Assembly: GCA_035771175.1 (NCBI GenBank)
Contig: CM069594.1
Span: 16,711,670 to 16,775,669, forward strand
Direction of reading: 5' to 3'
Source of the DNA: Paratinospora sagittata
Taxonomy: Eukaryota > Streptophyta > Magnoliopsida > Ranunculales > Menispermaceae
Length of the DNA: 64,000 bases
The translations under genes were made by a program, and so were the position numbers. This document shows, piece after piece, positions 34,701-46,239 of this stretch. Numbering within the stretch: the stretch's first letter is position 1; each line of letters opens with the position of its first letter. The notes under the pieces were generated by a model. It searched no databases and was not told the origin of the DNA. It was given only the letters and a program-made list of their open reading frames with translations.

Positions 34701-34717
34701 TGGCCCGTTGCCTGGGA
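34701..34717 (+). promoter_or_regulatory. Primer binding site, Asp tRNA type (degraded)
   Basis: TGGCCCGTTGCCTGGGA differs at two or three places from the Asp-tRNA complement used by Athila/Tat elements. Confidence 0.75.
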
Positions 34718-34802
34718 TTAATTCACTCTATTTTCATTAATATCGTTAGTTAACTTTGACTTTAATTTTGATTTTTTTTATTTAATTTTCTTTTGTAGAG
34801 CA

Positions 34803-35923
34803 ATGGCGTACAATTTCAACCACTCAAATTTTCAAGATAGTTTCGGGCACGTTGATCCTATTACAACATTGTCGGCATCAATATCCCACCTCCAACATCA
34901 AATATCTAATTTTATTGATGCAAGATCTCAACCTACTATGGAGAGAATGGGAGTTGCAAGCATGGTATATTCAGGATTTGATTCAAATATGGAGCAAGTT
35001 CAATATGGTAACCATTGGGCTTATGATTGTATGTGTAACCCTTTACCCTATCAATACCATTTGGATATTTATAACCATGAGAACTACTCCTATGATAATT
35101 CATGGAATGTCTTGCAACCTCAATCAGATTTCTACTATCAAGTAGAGGATAAGTCTTCCTTGGAGCTCATTCATGATGAAGACACGGGCATCAATCAAGA
35201 ATTTAGAAGTTCAAGTGGGGAAACTAGTTTCAAACATGAATGCCCAACAATGTGGTTCATTGCCTAGTACTACCGAGGTGAACTCGAACGAGCAATACAA
35301 TGTCATCACATTGAGCGGTGAAGAAGATGTTAAGGGGCCTGTTTTATTATGTCAAGACTTATCACCACCACCTTCACTAAGTCAATTGAGTATTTTAGAA
35401 GTGATGCAACGCTCTGAGGCCTCGAGAGGAGAATAGATGAATACTCAACCGATGGATGTACTTGAGTATGGTGATCAAGAGGTGCCAGGGGATGTGCAAT
35501 CGGACAATCTTATAATGCCATATGTTGATGTGGTGCCTACCAAGGTGGAAGAGTGTTTGAATGTCACAAACTATGTTTTTGATTTTGAGGATTCGTTTGC
35601 TCAAAGGATACAAGCTAAAGTTGAGGAGGTTATTGATGATGTTCAAAGCCATTTAGAGGTGCTTGAAAATCAATGCATAAATGTTTGGAAAGCACCAATT
35701 GAATTTTTCAATGACGGTCCTCCATTAGATGAGAGTGATGTTTCATCGGACTTTGTGTTTCTATTTAAGGATCGTTCGTATGAATTTTGTGGGAGAAGTG
35801 ACAAGTCCGGTGATTCCGTCATTAATGCTGAACAATGAGGAAGACAGGAGGATGCTCGAAATAATAAGGAAACACACTCGATTTAAGCGAGAAGAAAAAG
35901 TTGGGCTGAGAACTTTAAACTAA
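34803..35923 (+). pseudogene. Athila-like gag remnant
   Basis: It starts at ATG 34803 (AGCAATGGC) and is open for 154 codons; the first part is Tyr/Asn/Gln-rich. Near 35185 the sense passes to the next frame, which carries the Athila gag signature IKNLEVQVGKLVSN followed by GSLPSTTEVN and ITLSG. A TAG at 35434 separates it from an acidic 133-codon piece, and a last shift leads to FKREEKVGLRTLN ending at about 35923. No zinc knuckle, protease or RT follows, so the element must have depended on enzymes from a relative. Confidence 0.75.
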
Positions 35924-37611
35924 GCGCTTGTTGGGAGGCAACCCATCGGTTACTTTTATGTTTTCTGTTTTTATTTCTTTGTTTAGTTTATATAGTTCTT
36001 TAGAATTTTACCTTTGCCAATGACATTTCGTTTGCTACCTTTTTTCCAGGTTCAAGATCAAGTTTGGAGGTCCTTATGCAAGCTATATGAAGAGGATAAA
36101 GAGCTTATGTGAAGACTTCAACCCTTTGGGTTCAAGGGGGTTTTCTAAACCTCTCCTTATTTTATTTTCATTCATTCTCTATTTATGTTTTTATTGTGAA
36201 GCATTGAGGACAATGCTTGTTTTAAGTTTGGGGGGAGAGTTTTGATTTTTTGACTTATCATGGTAAAGATGTGGCAGTTTTAGGTTAGGATATCCTATGA
36301 TCTTACAAATTTTGATTTGATTCTAATTTTATTTTTCTGAATGGCCAATGATAAGAGGACGTGTATATGAACATGACTCTAAGAAAATAATGTAGAGAGT
36401 AATTTATAAGTCTTTGTGCTTGATTCAACTTTGAACTTGGTTTCGTTGGAAATTCTCTACATGTCTATTGTGGTCGATTTTGTGGAATCATGACTTGTTT
36501 GGATTGGATGTGTGCAAGTAAAGTTATATATATTAGACCTCTAGAAATCCTAGAACAAGTTTGATTATCACTTGAGGCGAATCCTAGAGAACATGCCATG
36601 AGGGAGATGATTTAGGCCATGTTTGGATGAGTTTGAGCCATATAGCCAACCTTATTTTTGATTATATTCTTAGTCACCCATTTTGAGCTTTAAGATCTTT
36701 TCTTTGTTACCTATGCATTAATTCACTTGAGTCGGATAGGTTTAAATTCCTTATTTTTCAACCTATGCATCTTATACACTTTGATTATATTCGAGTGTTA
36801 TCTTTTTGGAAGATAGAAAAGGGGAATGAAAAAGAATGAAAAGAAGGTGATGAAGAAAAGTATATTGGGAATTTGCAATGTTTGCTATATAAAAAATAAA
36901 CAAAGAAAGAAAAGAAAAAAAAGAAGAAGAATGCTATGCCTATGTGATATGAAAAGAAATAAGTTTAGGGGTGTAGTATTCTATAAAAAAAAAAAAAAAA
37001 AGCAAACAATGTAAGAATGGAGATTGAGTAAAAATGTTGAATATTTGAAGTGGGTACATGTGTTTAAATTGGGTTTTTGGTTCAATGTAATGTTGTGGAT
37101 GTTTGTAATTGATCAAAGTGTTTAGTGTGTTTTGAGCTAAAATTTTTCGATTTTTCCCTACCATTGAACCTTGGCCATACATTACAACCTAGGAAAGACC
37201 TATTGATTCTAAATGGCATGAGATCTACATTAGTGGAGAGTGGTATGAAAGATTTGCCTATGAGATTCACTTTATATATATTTATTTGAGATCACTTACA
37301 CTTCATAGTTGCTTGCACTTGTCTATGACTTTCATGAATGGTTTTACGAGATTGACTATGTGCTGATGTGTTTGAGAATGCAAGATGAGGTTAAGTGAGG
37401 AGTTGGATTGAAATTCTAAACATCTCTAACACTCTTGAAATTTCTAATGAGTTATTATCTTTTAATGTGATCTTAGAGGCCATGATGATGATCTTGCATG
37501 ATATTTCGAATCAAATTCTTAATTTGTTTGAAAATAGGATGGTGAATTGATGTTTGATATGTTAGTTGAATTTTGTGTTGTTTTCCCTTTGCTCGGGACG
37601 ACCAAAGTCCT
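35924..37611 (+). other. Non-coding internal region of the Athila-like element
   Basis: It starts with the GTTGGGAGGCAACCCA motif that follows coding sequence in many Tat/Athila elements, then ATTGAGGACAATGC (36204-36217) and a G-run. Downstream are A-rich low-complexity stretches (36826-36915; A-run at 36986-37001). ORFs here are lysine-rich artefacts of that composition. Confidence 0.7.
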
Positions 37612-37626
37612 AAAAGTTTGGGGGTG
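37612..37626 (+). promoter_or_regulatory. Polypurine tract of the Athila-like element
   Basis: AAAAGTTTGGGGGTG lies two bases before the TGATAAG LTR start. Confidence 0.75.
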
Positions 37627-37628
37627 TT

Positions 37629-38828
37629 TGATAAGTAGGTATTTAGTATATGTTTTAGAGCATGTTTTAGGTGGGTTTTATGGTATTTAGTTCATAAATT
37701 TGGTTAGTTTACCATAAATTTGGTTATTGAGATTATTAAAGCATGATACTCACTTGATTTGGGTTGTTTTGATGGACCTAAAGTGGACTTGGAAGTTGGA
37801 AGCAAGTTGAAATACTACATGATTCAAGGGCTCTGGGTGATTTGGAGTGGAGAACAAGAAGAGAAAAGGTGAGAAAGATAACTAATGTGCGATTCAAAAT
37901 AGAAACTTTCTAATTTTGTTGCGAACTTTCTTAGTTTGACTTGGACGACTTATGGACTTGTCGCTATATAAAGACCATTGTTTAGGGTTTTCTGGGCATC
38001 AAGGAGAGGAGAAAAGATTGGAAGCGAGGAGAATATTGAAGATTTCTCCTACACTTTCCCTTCCTTCTACTTTATTTTTCTGATTTTAGATTTATATTCA
38101 TCATGCTATTTCATGCTTTTATCTCTAAAGTTATGAACTAAATTCTCTATCTAGAGGTGTAGATCAGTCCAAACTAGAAACTATGTCATGTTCTTAAACT
38201 TTTGATTATTCATTAATAGAGTTGTTAGTTTATTTATGTTTTTCTACTCTTAATGTTATTGATCCCTTGATCGCGGATTGATTGATCTTAGACTTGGAAG
38301 GCGGCACTCGATAAAGGGTTTTCCGGGTTAAAACATGAGAAGCATAACATGAAACGACCATAGAATCGATAGATTTATGGAGTTTTATGAAGTCTTAGGG
38401 AAAATCATAGAACTTAATGAACTTTTGGGTTTTATTGATAGATCGAACTTAATTTCTTAAGAATATGCTCTAATGTGGAACTCGAGAGCGGGTATTTGAA
38501 ATCTCAGGATTTTTGGCTTATAAAGTATAACTCCAATTGATGAATATCGCATATTTCTAGGCATAGTTGATAGTGAGGAGAGACTGAACCTCTATATGTT
38601 TTACCATATTGATTTTCATCCAAATTCCCATAATTTGCTATTTTTATTATATTCCTTGTTTAACTGCTGTTTTTAGTATATTAATTATTCAACTTTGATT
38701 TTCTAAATAAAGTTAGGGTTAGTGAAAAGGTATTTAGTGTAAGTGTCAATCCTAAAGGACGACAACCCGATATCTTATCGGTTCTATATTCTAACTTGAC
38801 ACCGTACGCTTCCGGTTTGCACGCATCA
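37629..38828 (+). repeat. 3' LTR of the non-autonomous Athila-like element, 1200 bp
   Basis: It matches the 5' LTR closely but lacks the segment that follows AGCAAGTTG in the 5' copy. It ends GCACGCATCA directly before AACAT. Confidence 0.88.
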
Positions 38829-39110
38829 AACATCTTCTTGAAGTGGTGGCTCAGACACTGTTCTTTTAGAGTTTTCTCTAAGTCTCTCTTCTTGAGGTTG
38901 TCTAGCTTCTTCAGCTTGAACAGTCTGATTGTCTTCATCAATAAGATCAACTTGTTCTTTTGTCTGGCCTTCTTCCTTAACATTGAAGGGTCTTGGTTCC
39001 ATTCCATCTGGAACATTTTCCTTGTGGAACCAACTCTTTATTGCTAGAACATACACATACACATTCTTTTGCCCCATTTGTTTGATCCTTCATGTGTGTT
39101 CCAAAATAAT
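38829..39110 (-). pseudogene. Minus-strand gag-like ORF, 5' portion
   Basis: Codons from 39077 down to 38829 (VPDGMEPRPFNVKEEG..., acidic and Gln-rich). The reading frame abuts in register with the piece starting at 32285 when the Athila-like element and one AACAT are disregarded. This shows that 39.1-38.8 and 32.3-30.8 kb were one ORF. The part matching the plant-transposon-protein domain at 12.9-13.3 kb is missing; the sequence changes to decayed gypsy near 39150. Confidence 0.65.
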
Positions 39111-39159
39111 TGTTGGCCCTATTAACTATAGCTCTCCAATCTCATATCACAAGTAGGAG

Positions 39160-41680
39160 ATCTAGAAGGTCTACCGTATAGAGCCTCTAAGGGTGTCATG
39201 CCAAAACTAGCCTAATAGCTACGAGGACACACACATTTATACAAAACTAGCCCTTAAGATCTGAGCATAACTCTCTCTATATGGGAGTAATATATCGGAC
39301 TATGATAGAGGATGACCGACATTGAGTCTGCATCATTTGCTACACCTTGATCAAATTCTTGGACTATAACCCGACCTGATAATCATGGGCATCCCATAAA
39401 ATCTCATTACCTCATATATATATATATATATGATATAATCTGCTCATTCTATCAACAGAGTCACGGTGTTCATTAAAAGAATTTTATGGACTTATCAGTC
39501 TATCAATGGTTATCCAGATGGCATTATATTTACCCAAAACCGGTAAAAAACCTTCTGAATTCCATTGTCATTCAACTCCAATCTGTGTTACCAATTTTAG
39601 AATCATTTATACCGATACTGGAATTATATTATTACATATCTTTCTCTCATTGAATATTGACATCAGTCAACTGAACATATATCTGAGCATAAGTATTATC
39701 TTGTGGGGTAATGGAGAGTACACTTATAATTGTAACTCTCATTCTTTAACAACCACCACTAGTGGCCAACCGCTAAGGTACCATCCCAGTCTAAGCCTAT
39801 TCTCTACTCAATGTATCAACAACTATATTGGCCTTTCCTAGGATAATACTTCCATGCAAAGTCATAATCCCTCGGAATTTCCAGCCACATTTATTGTCTC
39901 ATATTCCATTTCTTTCTTAATCAAATAATCATTTCAGATTTTTATAATCTGAAAATTAATATGAAGTTTTCACTATAGAGGTAAAGCTGTCATAATTCCA
40001 AAACAATCTTCACAAATTTCCAGTCATACACAAGATAGTTATTCTATTCTCATGCATTACCAATTATCTGGATGCATAATTAATTTATCTATCCTCTTGT
40101 ATTAATATATAATCCAGATCTGGATGTGATATATATATATATATATATTCTTATAAATCACAATTAGTTTTCTAGGTTTTGAAAATATTAATACAATCAA
40201 TTCTTCCTTTTTCAATTCTGTGAGACCTCTTTCATACTCTACGGTCCACATATTATAAAACATTTTTCTGGTTTTCCTTAGTGAGTGGAGTAGCGGGCTT
40301 TAAGAATCCCTTCACGCACCTTTTATAATATTGGGCAAATCCTGAAGAACTTCTAATTTCTATTACTGGATTCAAGTTTCCCCCAATTTGTGATTACTTT
40401 GATCTTTACAGTATCCCTAAATATACTATTTATTTTAACCACGTGATCCAAAAAATTTTGTCTTATTTATCCACGATTTATTTTTACTGAGCTTGGCACA
40501 AAATCTATGCTTTCTCTGTATTTAAAATGAAATCCTGAGGTGCATTTCACGCTCCTCTCAATCTTGGGATAAATAGGTATGTCATCACTGAAGTTTATAA
40601 AATGACCAAGATACGGTTCATAATCCCACTGCATCAAATCCATATACATGACTGATGCATAATTTAATACAAATAGTATTCCAAAAATTCTCAACTAATG
40701 GCGCCAAGATCACAGAGTGATCTCAAAGAAGATTCTGCTCCATTTATTTAATCGATTTCAACCATCTATCCATGGAAGAGGATATTTATTCTCTATTGTC
40801 ACCCTATTCACTTAGCAAAAATTTATACTTAAACGTAATCTGCCGTATGTCATTTTTACATTATCACGAATGCTTTCTCAGGTGACATATTAAGGATAAT
40901 AAATTCCTTTTTTCACTATTTGTACCTAAATTCAATCCATTTCTTAGATGTCTTTCATATGATGGAATGGAAATAAGTGTCATACTAGGCATCAGTTTTA
41001 TAATGCAATCAATCCCCTGTCTAGGTGGCACCTCAATAAATCATCAAAAAATACAAGTTAACATCCTTGCCCACCAATGAAATCTCAATCAATTTCATGC
41101 CTTATTTCATTTCTCGAAATGGGTTTGTACTAGCCATAGTCTTCATTTCCTCATCATTAGTCATCCTTACTCAAGGAGAACGTTGAGAGGAAATCAATCC
41201 TCCATACGAAAAATGAGGATTTTTCACTTATTCAGAATATTACTTCTTTTTGGAGAGACACTCCACCTTTTATGAGAGGTGGCCAACCAATCATACCCAA
41301 TAAAGTATCCAATTCCAAAAATTTCATATTCTAAAGTCTATATTTATCTTCTGACGCTCATATTTATCACATAATATTAACTGACCATATTAAGGTAGAT
41401 TCTTTCTCCTGTAAACATACTCAAAATCAATGATATACCAGTCTTAACAGAAGATAAATACAACTTGTCTACCATGTTACTAGAATTAAAAGACCAGGTA
41501 GATCAAGCAATAAATCAAAACAAGCTCAACAATAAAATGCTGATCATACCCTCTATTGGAGTCTTACAGGTGTCAAGATCTGATGTTGTGATTATCTTAG
41601 TCGGTTCTCGTATACTAACTGAAGTCACATTGACCGAAATCACTAAAGTGTTGAGCAAGGGTCGAAGCAGACACTGTCTT
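39160..41680 (-). mobile_element. Decayed minus-strand gypsy (chromovirus-like) pol
   Basis: Read on the minus strand, the protease region lies near 41300-41640 (sense opposite to the 79-codon + ORF at 41465). RT lies near 41000-40460, including MDLMQWDYEPYLGHF and a damaged FIDD (FSDDIPIY) at 40694-40467. An integrase piece with the pattern ASFGM.PLEALYG is near 39230-39160. Every domain is broken by many stops and shifts. (TA)n tracts lie at 39414-39432 and 40131-40149. No LTR of its own was identified. Confidence 0.65.
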
Positions 41681-42126
41681 TGTAACGCCCTTACCTTAGG
41701 ATGATGTCATCATGACCTATAGAGTTGTACATTGTGAGGTATAAAATTTTAAACACTACTGCTCAAATTTATGAATTTTCTTGCGCAATTTTGATCAAAC
41801 TGTTAGATCTCGTATTCCCACCGTTGGATTGAGCTGAAATTTTACCAGAAGGTTGGTAACCGACTACTAACAATTTGGAACGGTTAAGATGTTAAATTTT
41901 GAGTAGTTTGCAAGATATTGATTATCTAAGTGTAAACAATTGTAGCAGGAAAACTATTTTTTTTATTTAAGTGTGGGCCCAAATTGTAACTTGGGTTCTA
42001 TAAAACCATTTGGACGACTTTTTGCTCATTTTTACACTTTGAAAAGGGGCAAAAGAATTGGAGAAGGGGAGAGGAAGGAAAACCTAGGGCTTGGAGTGTT
42101 CTTGCTCAAGAATCTCCTAAGGTATG
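41681..42126 (+). repeat. Chromovirus LTR 5' fragment
   Basis: It starts TGTAACGCCCTTACC and is alignable by eye with the first 0.8 kb of the LTRs of the 18606 element (CCCACCGTTGGATTGAGC, TAACGGTTAAGATGTTAAA-like, TTGCTCAAGAA). TATAAAA lies at 41999. It is cut at 42127, five bases after a splice-donor-like CTAAG/GTATGTG, by an Athila-like LTR. Confidence 0.75.
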
Positions 42127-43529
42127 TGATAAGTGCATATTTAGAAAGGTTATAGAGCATGTTTTAGGTGTGTTCTAAGACATTTTATGCATTAGTTTGA
42201 TAGGTTTATGTTAGTTTTAATATATTTGTTAGTTTAGGATTAATTTGGTTTTTATGCATTATTTTAGTTGATTAGTTAATAAATTTGATTTAATTTATGC
42301 TTTAGTGAATTATTAACTTACTTTGCTTTGTTTTGTAGGTGTTTGGATGCATTAGTCATGGATTTGGATGAGAAGAACACATACAATAAGTGACAAAGGA
42401 GAAGCATGAAGAGCCCAAGCAGAAAAGAGCACAAAATTGGCTAAGTCCACGAATTAGGCTCAAAAGAAGACGTTTTGGGCGTTGTGACGCTACTCGCGGC
42501 GCTGGAACAACCTTATCGGAGCGTCGTGGTGCTGGAAAGATTTGTCAGAGCGCTGCTCACAGCACTACGATTTCTGCAAATTGCGTTTTGGCAACTTATT
42601 AGACGATTTCTGAGGACTTTCTAATTGGGATTTTGGACGAAAGGGGGCCTATATTATATCAAACTTTAGGGTTTTTCGAGGGGAACACACGGGAAAAGAG
42701 AACAAGACGGCTAGGGTCGAGGAATGCGAAGATTCAGACTTGGAAACAAGGAAGAAGATTCCAGTTTCATGATTTCTAGTTGGATATTAATGTTTATTAT
42801 TGAGTTTTTCTCCATGTCTTGTGCTATTTTTATTCACGTTATGAACTAATCTTTTGTTCTAGAGGATAGATGGATCCTAACTTTGATTCCATGTTCTAGT
42901 TTAGGGCTTTACTTATTGTTAATGGATTTATGATAGTTTATTTATGTTTCTCCGTTGTTAATGGTTTCAATCTCTTGATCATAGATTGGATGAACTTAGT
43001 TCTAGGGTGCGGCACTCGAGAGATGGTACTTTGGATCGGAACAAGGAAATAGCCTAGGTTATCGTGAGACCGAGACTCTTTGAAGTCATTAATGGAAATC
43101 ATAAATCTTAGTGAGTTTGTAGGAATTAGATCTTTATCGAGAGGTCGAGATCAATTCCTATGAATATGCTCTAACGCGACACTCGAGAAAGGGTGTTAGA
43201 AACATTAGGATTTTCGACTTATAAACTAAGTGAATACATTGATGATAAATATTTGGAAAAGAACATAGTTGATAGTTAGGTGAATCGATTCTCTAGGTTT
43301 GCATATATTGATTTTTCTCATAATTCGTTTAGTTTAAATTAGTTACATTTGATTTTTAATTCATTTAAATCTCTTTAGTGTGATTACTAGATAAAGTTAG
43401 AAATTGGTGAAAATGGTAATTAGTGAGGTAAACAATCCCTGTGGATACGATAACCCGACTCACTTTGGATTTATTATAACTTGACTATTCGTACACTTGC
43501 GAACTTGCGAATTTAAATTTATTGCATCA
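42127..43529 (+). repeat. Athila-like 5' LTR, 1403 bp
   Basis: It starts TGATAAGTGC and ends TTGCATCA. It contains a GC-rich block of near-palindromic GCGACGCT/GCGGCGCTGG motifs at 42478-42570 and GGCACTCGAGAGATGG-type motifs shared with the 29480 and 32291 LTRs. A primer site follows. Confidence 0.8.
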
Positions 43530-43535
43530 AGTTTT

Positions 43536-43553
43536 TGGCGTCGTTGTCGAGGA
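43536..43553 (+). promoter_or_regulatory. Primer binding site, Asp tRNA type
   Basis: TGGCGTCGTTGTCGAGGA differs from the Asp-tRNA complement at three positions, each explicable as C-to-T or G-to-A. Confidence 0.85.
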
Positions 43554-43662
43554 TTGTTTCACTTTAGTTTCACCAATATTGTTAGTAATTGGTTTTGATT
43601 TTAATCTAGTATTTTTTCTGAATTTATTTCTCTGTTTTTGTTTTGAAGGTTGATTGAAGTAT

Positions 43663-44172
43663 ATGCAACGATCCAGATGTGCTGAGTTAGTACCATTTGA
43701 TCCTGAGATCGAGCGCACTTTGGGATAGAGAAGAAGGGATAGAAGAGTTGAGCAAGAGGCAATGGAGCCTGGAAATAATCAACGCCTTCTTCAGGACTAT
43801 TTTTAGCCCGTTATGACTGAGAATTACTCTGGGATTGTGAGCACTCTCATTGCGGCAAACAAATTCAAGTTGAAACCAACGTTAATCACAATGGTTCAGC
43901 AACTTCAGTATGGGGGCTCGCCAATAGAAGATCCAATGACTCATATACAATCATTTTTGGAGAAGTGTGATACCGTAAGGTTCAATGGCATGGTCGTGGA
44001 TGTGATTCAACTGAGGTTGTTCCCATTATCTTTGAGGAACAAGGCCAAGTCATGGTTACAAGGTTTGCAACCTATAAGCATTGCTACATGGGATGAGTTG
44101 ATAAAAAAATTCCTTCAAAAGTTTTTCCCACCGGTGAAAAAAGCTCAACTACTAGTAGAAATAAGTCAGTTC
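43663..44172 (+). pseudogene. gag: Athila/Tat-like gag, truncated
   Basis: An ATG at 43663 opens a frame interrupted by TAG at 43726 and 43804. From 43813 it is open for 120 codons with the Athila/Tat gag pattern: DPMTHIQSFLEKCDT, IQLRLFPLSLRNKAKSWL and TWDELIKKFLQKFFPP. The capsid-like domain is therefore present, but the zinc knuckle and all of pol are lost: the frame runs into a copia LTR at 44173. Confidence 0.88.
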
Positions 44173-46056
44173 TGTTAGCCTAGATATGTCCAAGGGGGGG
44201 TGAATTGGACACTTAGCAGATTTTAACCTTTCTTAAATTTTGCGGAATAATGAAAAAAAATTAAACAAAGCATAGCAATGAGATATAGTAAATGTAAACG
44301 GGAGAATGTAAGCAAGATTTATAGTGATTCGGCCGCCCCTACATCCACTACCTAACCTCCTCAATTAGGATTTGTTCAAACTCTACTATGGACCTTCTTA
44401 CGGGTGAAGATCAAACTGGAACCCTTTCTCAGCTTACGGGTGTGAGAGGAGCGTTTCTGTACTTACAAGTGAGAGAGAACCTATTCTCAACTTACTGGTG
44501 TGAGAAGACCGCTTACAACTTTGAACAACACTTACTCTGACTCAGTGACTTACCCGTCACTACAATATGATTATGGAATGTGATATGATTCCCTTTACTC
44601 AGAATTAAAGTGATACTTACAACGCTTTGGATTGAACCTTCTGTTTCCACATATTCAGCAAAATATGTATGATGAAGTTTATACTGAAAACAGGTTCAAA
44701 TAGCTTTTGTCTTCGTTAATTGGTTTTTGAAATAATGAAAAAAAAGATCGATCAACCCAGAAGACTTGAAGTTTTTCTTTCAAAAGATCATAAGATCAAG
44801 CACAAGTGAAAGAAGACTACTTTCAAAAAGTGTTTTGGTGCAAACAAAAACTGTCAATACGTTTTGAATGAATATCAGTTTTGTATTTCATCAGTTCGTT
44901 TTTCTGCTCTGAGGCAGCACCTATATATAGGAATAACAAAGGCGCAATGGACTTGGTAATTTTGGCACTCTAAGTTATTTCAAATATAAAGTTAACTTTC
45001 TTTCTAGAAATGGATTGATTCAGCTTAATGCATATTACGGCGATAGCACCTGAATCATCTGATCCTTTCATGAAAGAGGAATGTTTTGACAAAGTCTTAG
45101 AACGTTTTAAAAAGTATTGAAAAGTTGTTGTACGATTCTGAAAAGTTCTACAAAGTATTCATATTGTAGTGACGGGTAAGTCACTGAGGGCGCTCATAGA
45201 ACATCAGCGTTCTACTGAACAATGAAGTGAGGGCGCTACTAAGTAGTAAGCGTCCTGACTTGCTTTGACAATTTAAAGACTTAAAGCATGAGGGTGCTAC
45301 TTTGCAATAAGCGTCCTGCTTTATTTTAAAACGCAAAACATATGAGGGCGCTACTCAAAAGTAAGCATCCTGACCTATTAAAAGAAGTTTTAAAACAATG
45401 TTTAAGCGCACTGACGGACGGTGAGCGTCCAGAAAGTTATTTAAGTTGATTCTAAGGATGAGGGCGCTCCTACACAAGTAGCGTCCTGATAATTCAATCA
45501 ACTTATAACTTATTAGCGTCCATAAAGATAAAAGAAAATCTTTCAACGAGCTGAAACTAAGTCAGCATCTTGACATTTTCAAAGGTATGAATAAGCGAAA
45601 AGTCACTACTTTTAATCAGATCAATTCAACCTTGAGCGTCCTAACTTATCAAGTCCAGGAGGGCGCTGCTAAAACATTAGCTTCCTGAAAGACATTATAA
45701 AAGCGATTTTTGATTTCTCGATTAAAACATGATAAAACATAAAGTAACTGAATTAAATACATGCAACCAATCGATTAAAACATGCAGGCATGCATATTGC
45801 AAAATCACATGGCATAGAAGGTCCTACAACCTATCATAATCTAATCATACAAATAAACATCTTCAAACGATCATGGTCTTCAAGAAGATCTTTTAATACG
45901 TTCGCCATGCATCATTGAATCTTTGATACCTTCAAGTAAGATTAGATACGCCATATGTGCAGTAATATCATGAACAAAATGTAGTTTTGTAATCATCAAA
46001 ATCTTTCATAATAGGGACATATTCTCGTAATGGACATGAGGATAATTGGTTCAACA
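44173..46056 (-). repeat. Copia 3' LTR, 1884 bp
   Basis: Minus-strand start TGTTGAACC (46056) and end AGGCTAACA (44173). AGCGTCCT/AGGGCGCT units lie at 45180-45680, the TATA block near 44930, hairpin repeats at 44425-44520, and the C-rich tract at the end. Confidence 0.88.
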
Positions 46057-46071
46057 ATCTCCCATTTTTGA
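46057..46071 (-). promoter_or_regulatory. Polypurine tract of the minus-strand copia
   Basis: Minus strand CAAAAATGGGAGAT, preceded by GTTTGAAATCAT. Confidence 0.85.
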
Positions 46072-46239
46072 TGATTTCAAACACATTACTGTAGGCTTTG
46101 AAGTAAGCTAATAAAGTGATGTATGTATGCATGAGATGCAGTACTAATGTTCCTTGTTTCATATGATATGAGTGTATTAGCAAGGAATGTACATAAACTA
46201 TCACTAAGACACCCCCTTAGTGTTATACTCCCCCTGAGT

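Larger units (their letters stand above)
32291..38828 (+). mobile_element. Complete non-autonomous Athila/Tat-like LTR element, 6,538 bp
   Basis: LTRs start TGATAAGTAGG and end GCATCA. Target duplications AACAT flank it (32286-32290 and 38829-38833). The internal region has an Asp-type primer site, a decayed gag-like ORF, the conserved AAGCGCTTGTTGGGAGGCAA motif (35922-35941) and a polypurine tract, but no pol. The 5' LTR holds a nested solo copia LTR. The element splits the minus-strand gag-like ORF on both sides. Confidence 0.88.

Noticed and set aside
36826..37014. Lysine-rich ORF
   Set aside because: Product of A-rich low-complexity sequence in the Athila-like non-coding region.
39111..39160. 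TGTTGGCCC as the end of a reversed copia LTR
   Set aside because: The C-rich tract and following LTR sequence expected inside it are absent; the eight-base match is not enough.
41465..41704. 79-codon + strand ORF
   Set aside because: It lies opposite the protease region of the decayed minus-strand gypsy and corresponds to the antisense of the same region near 61088-61282.
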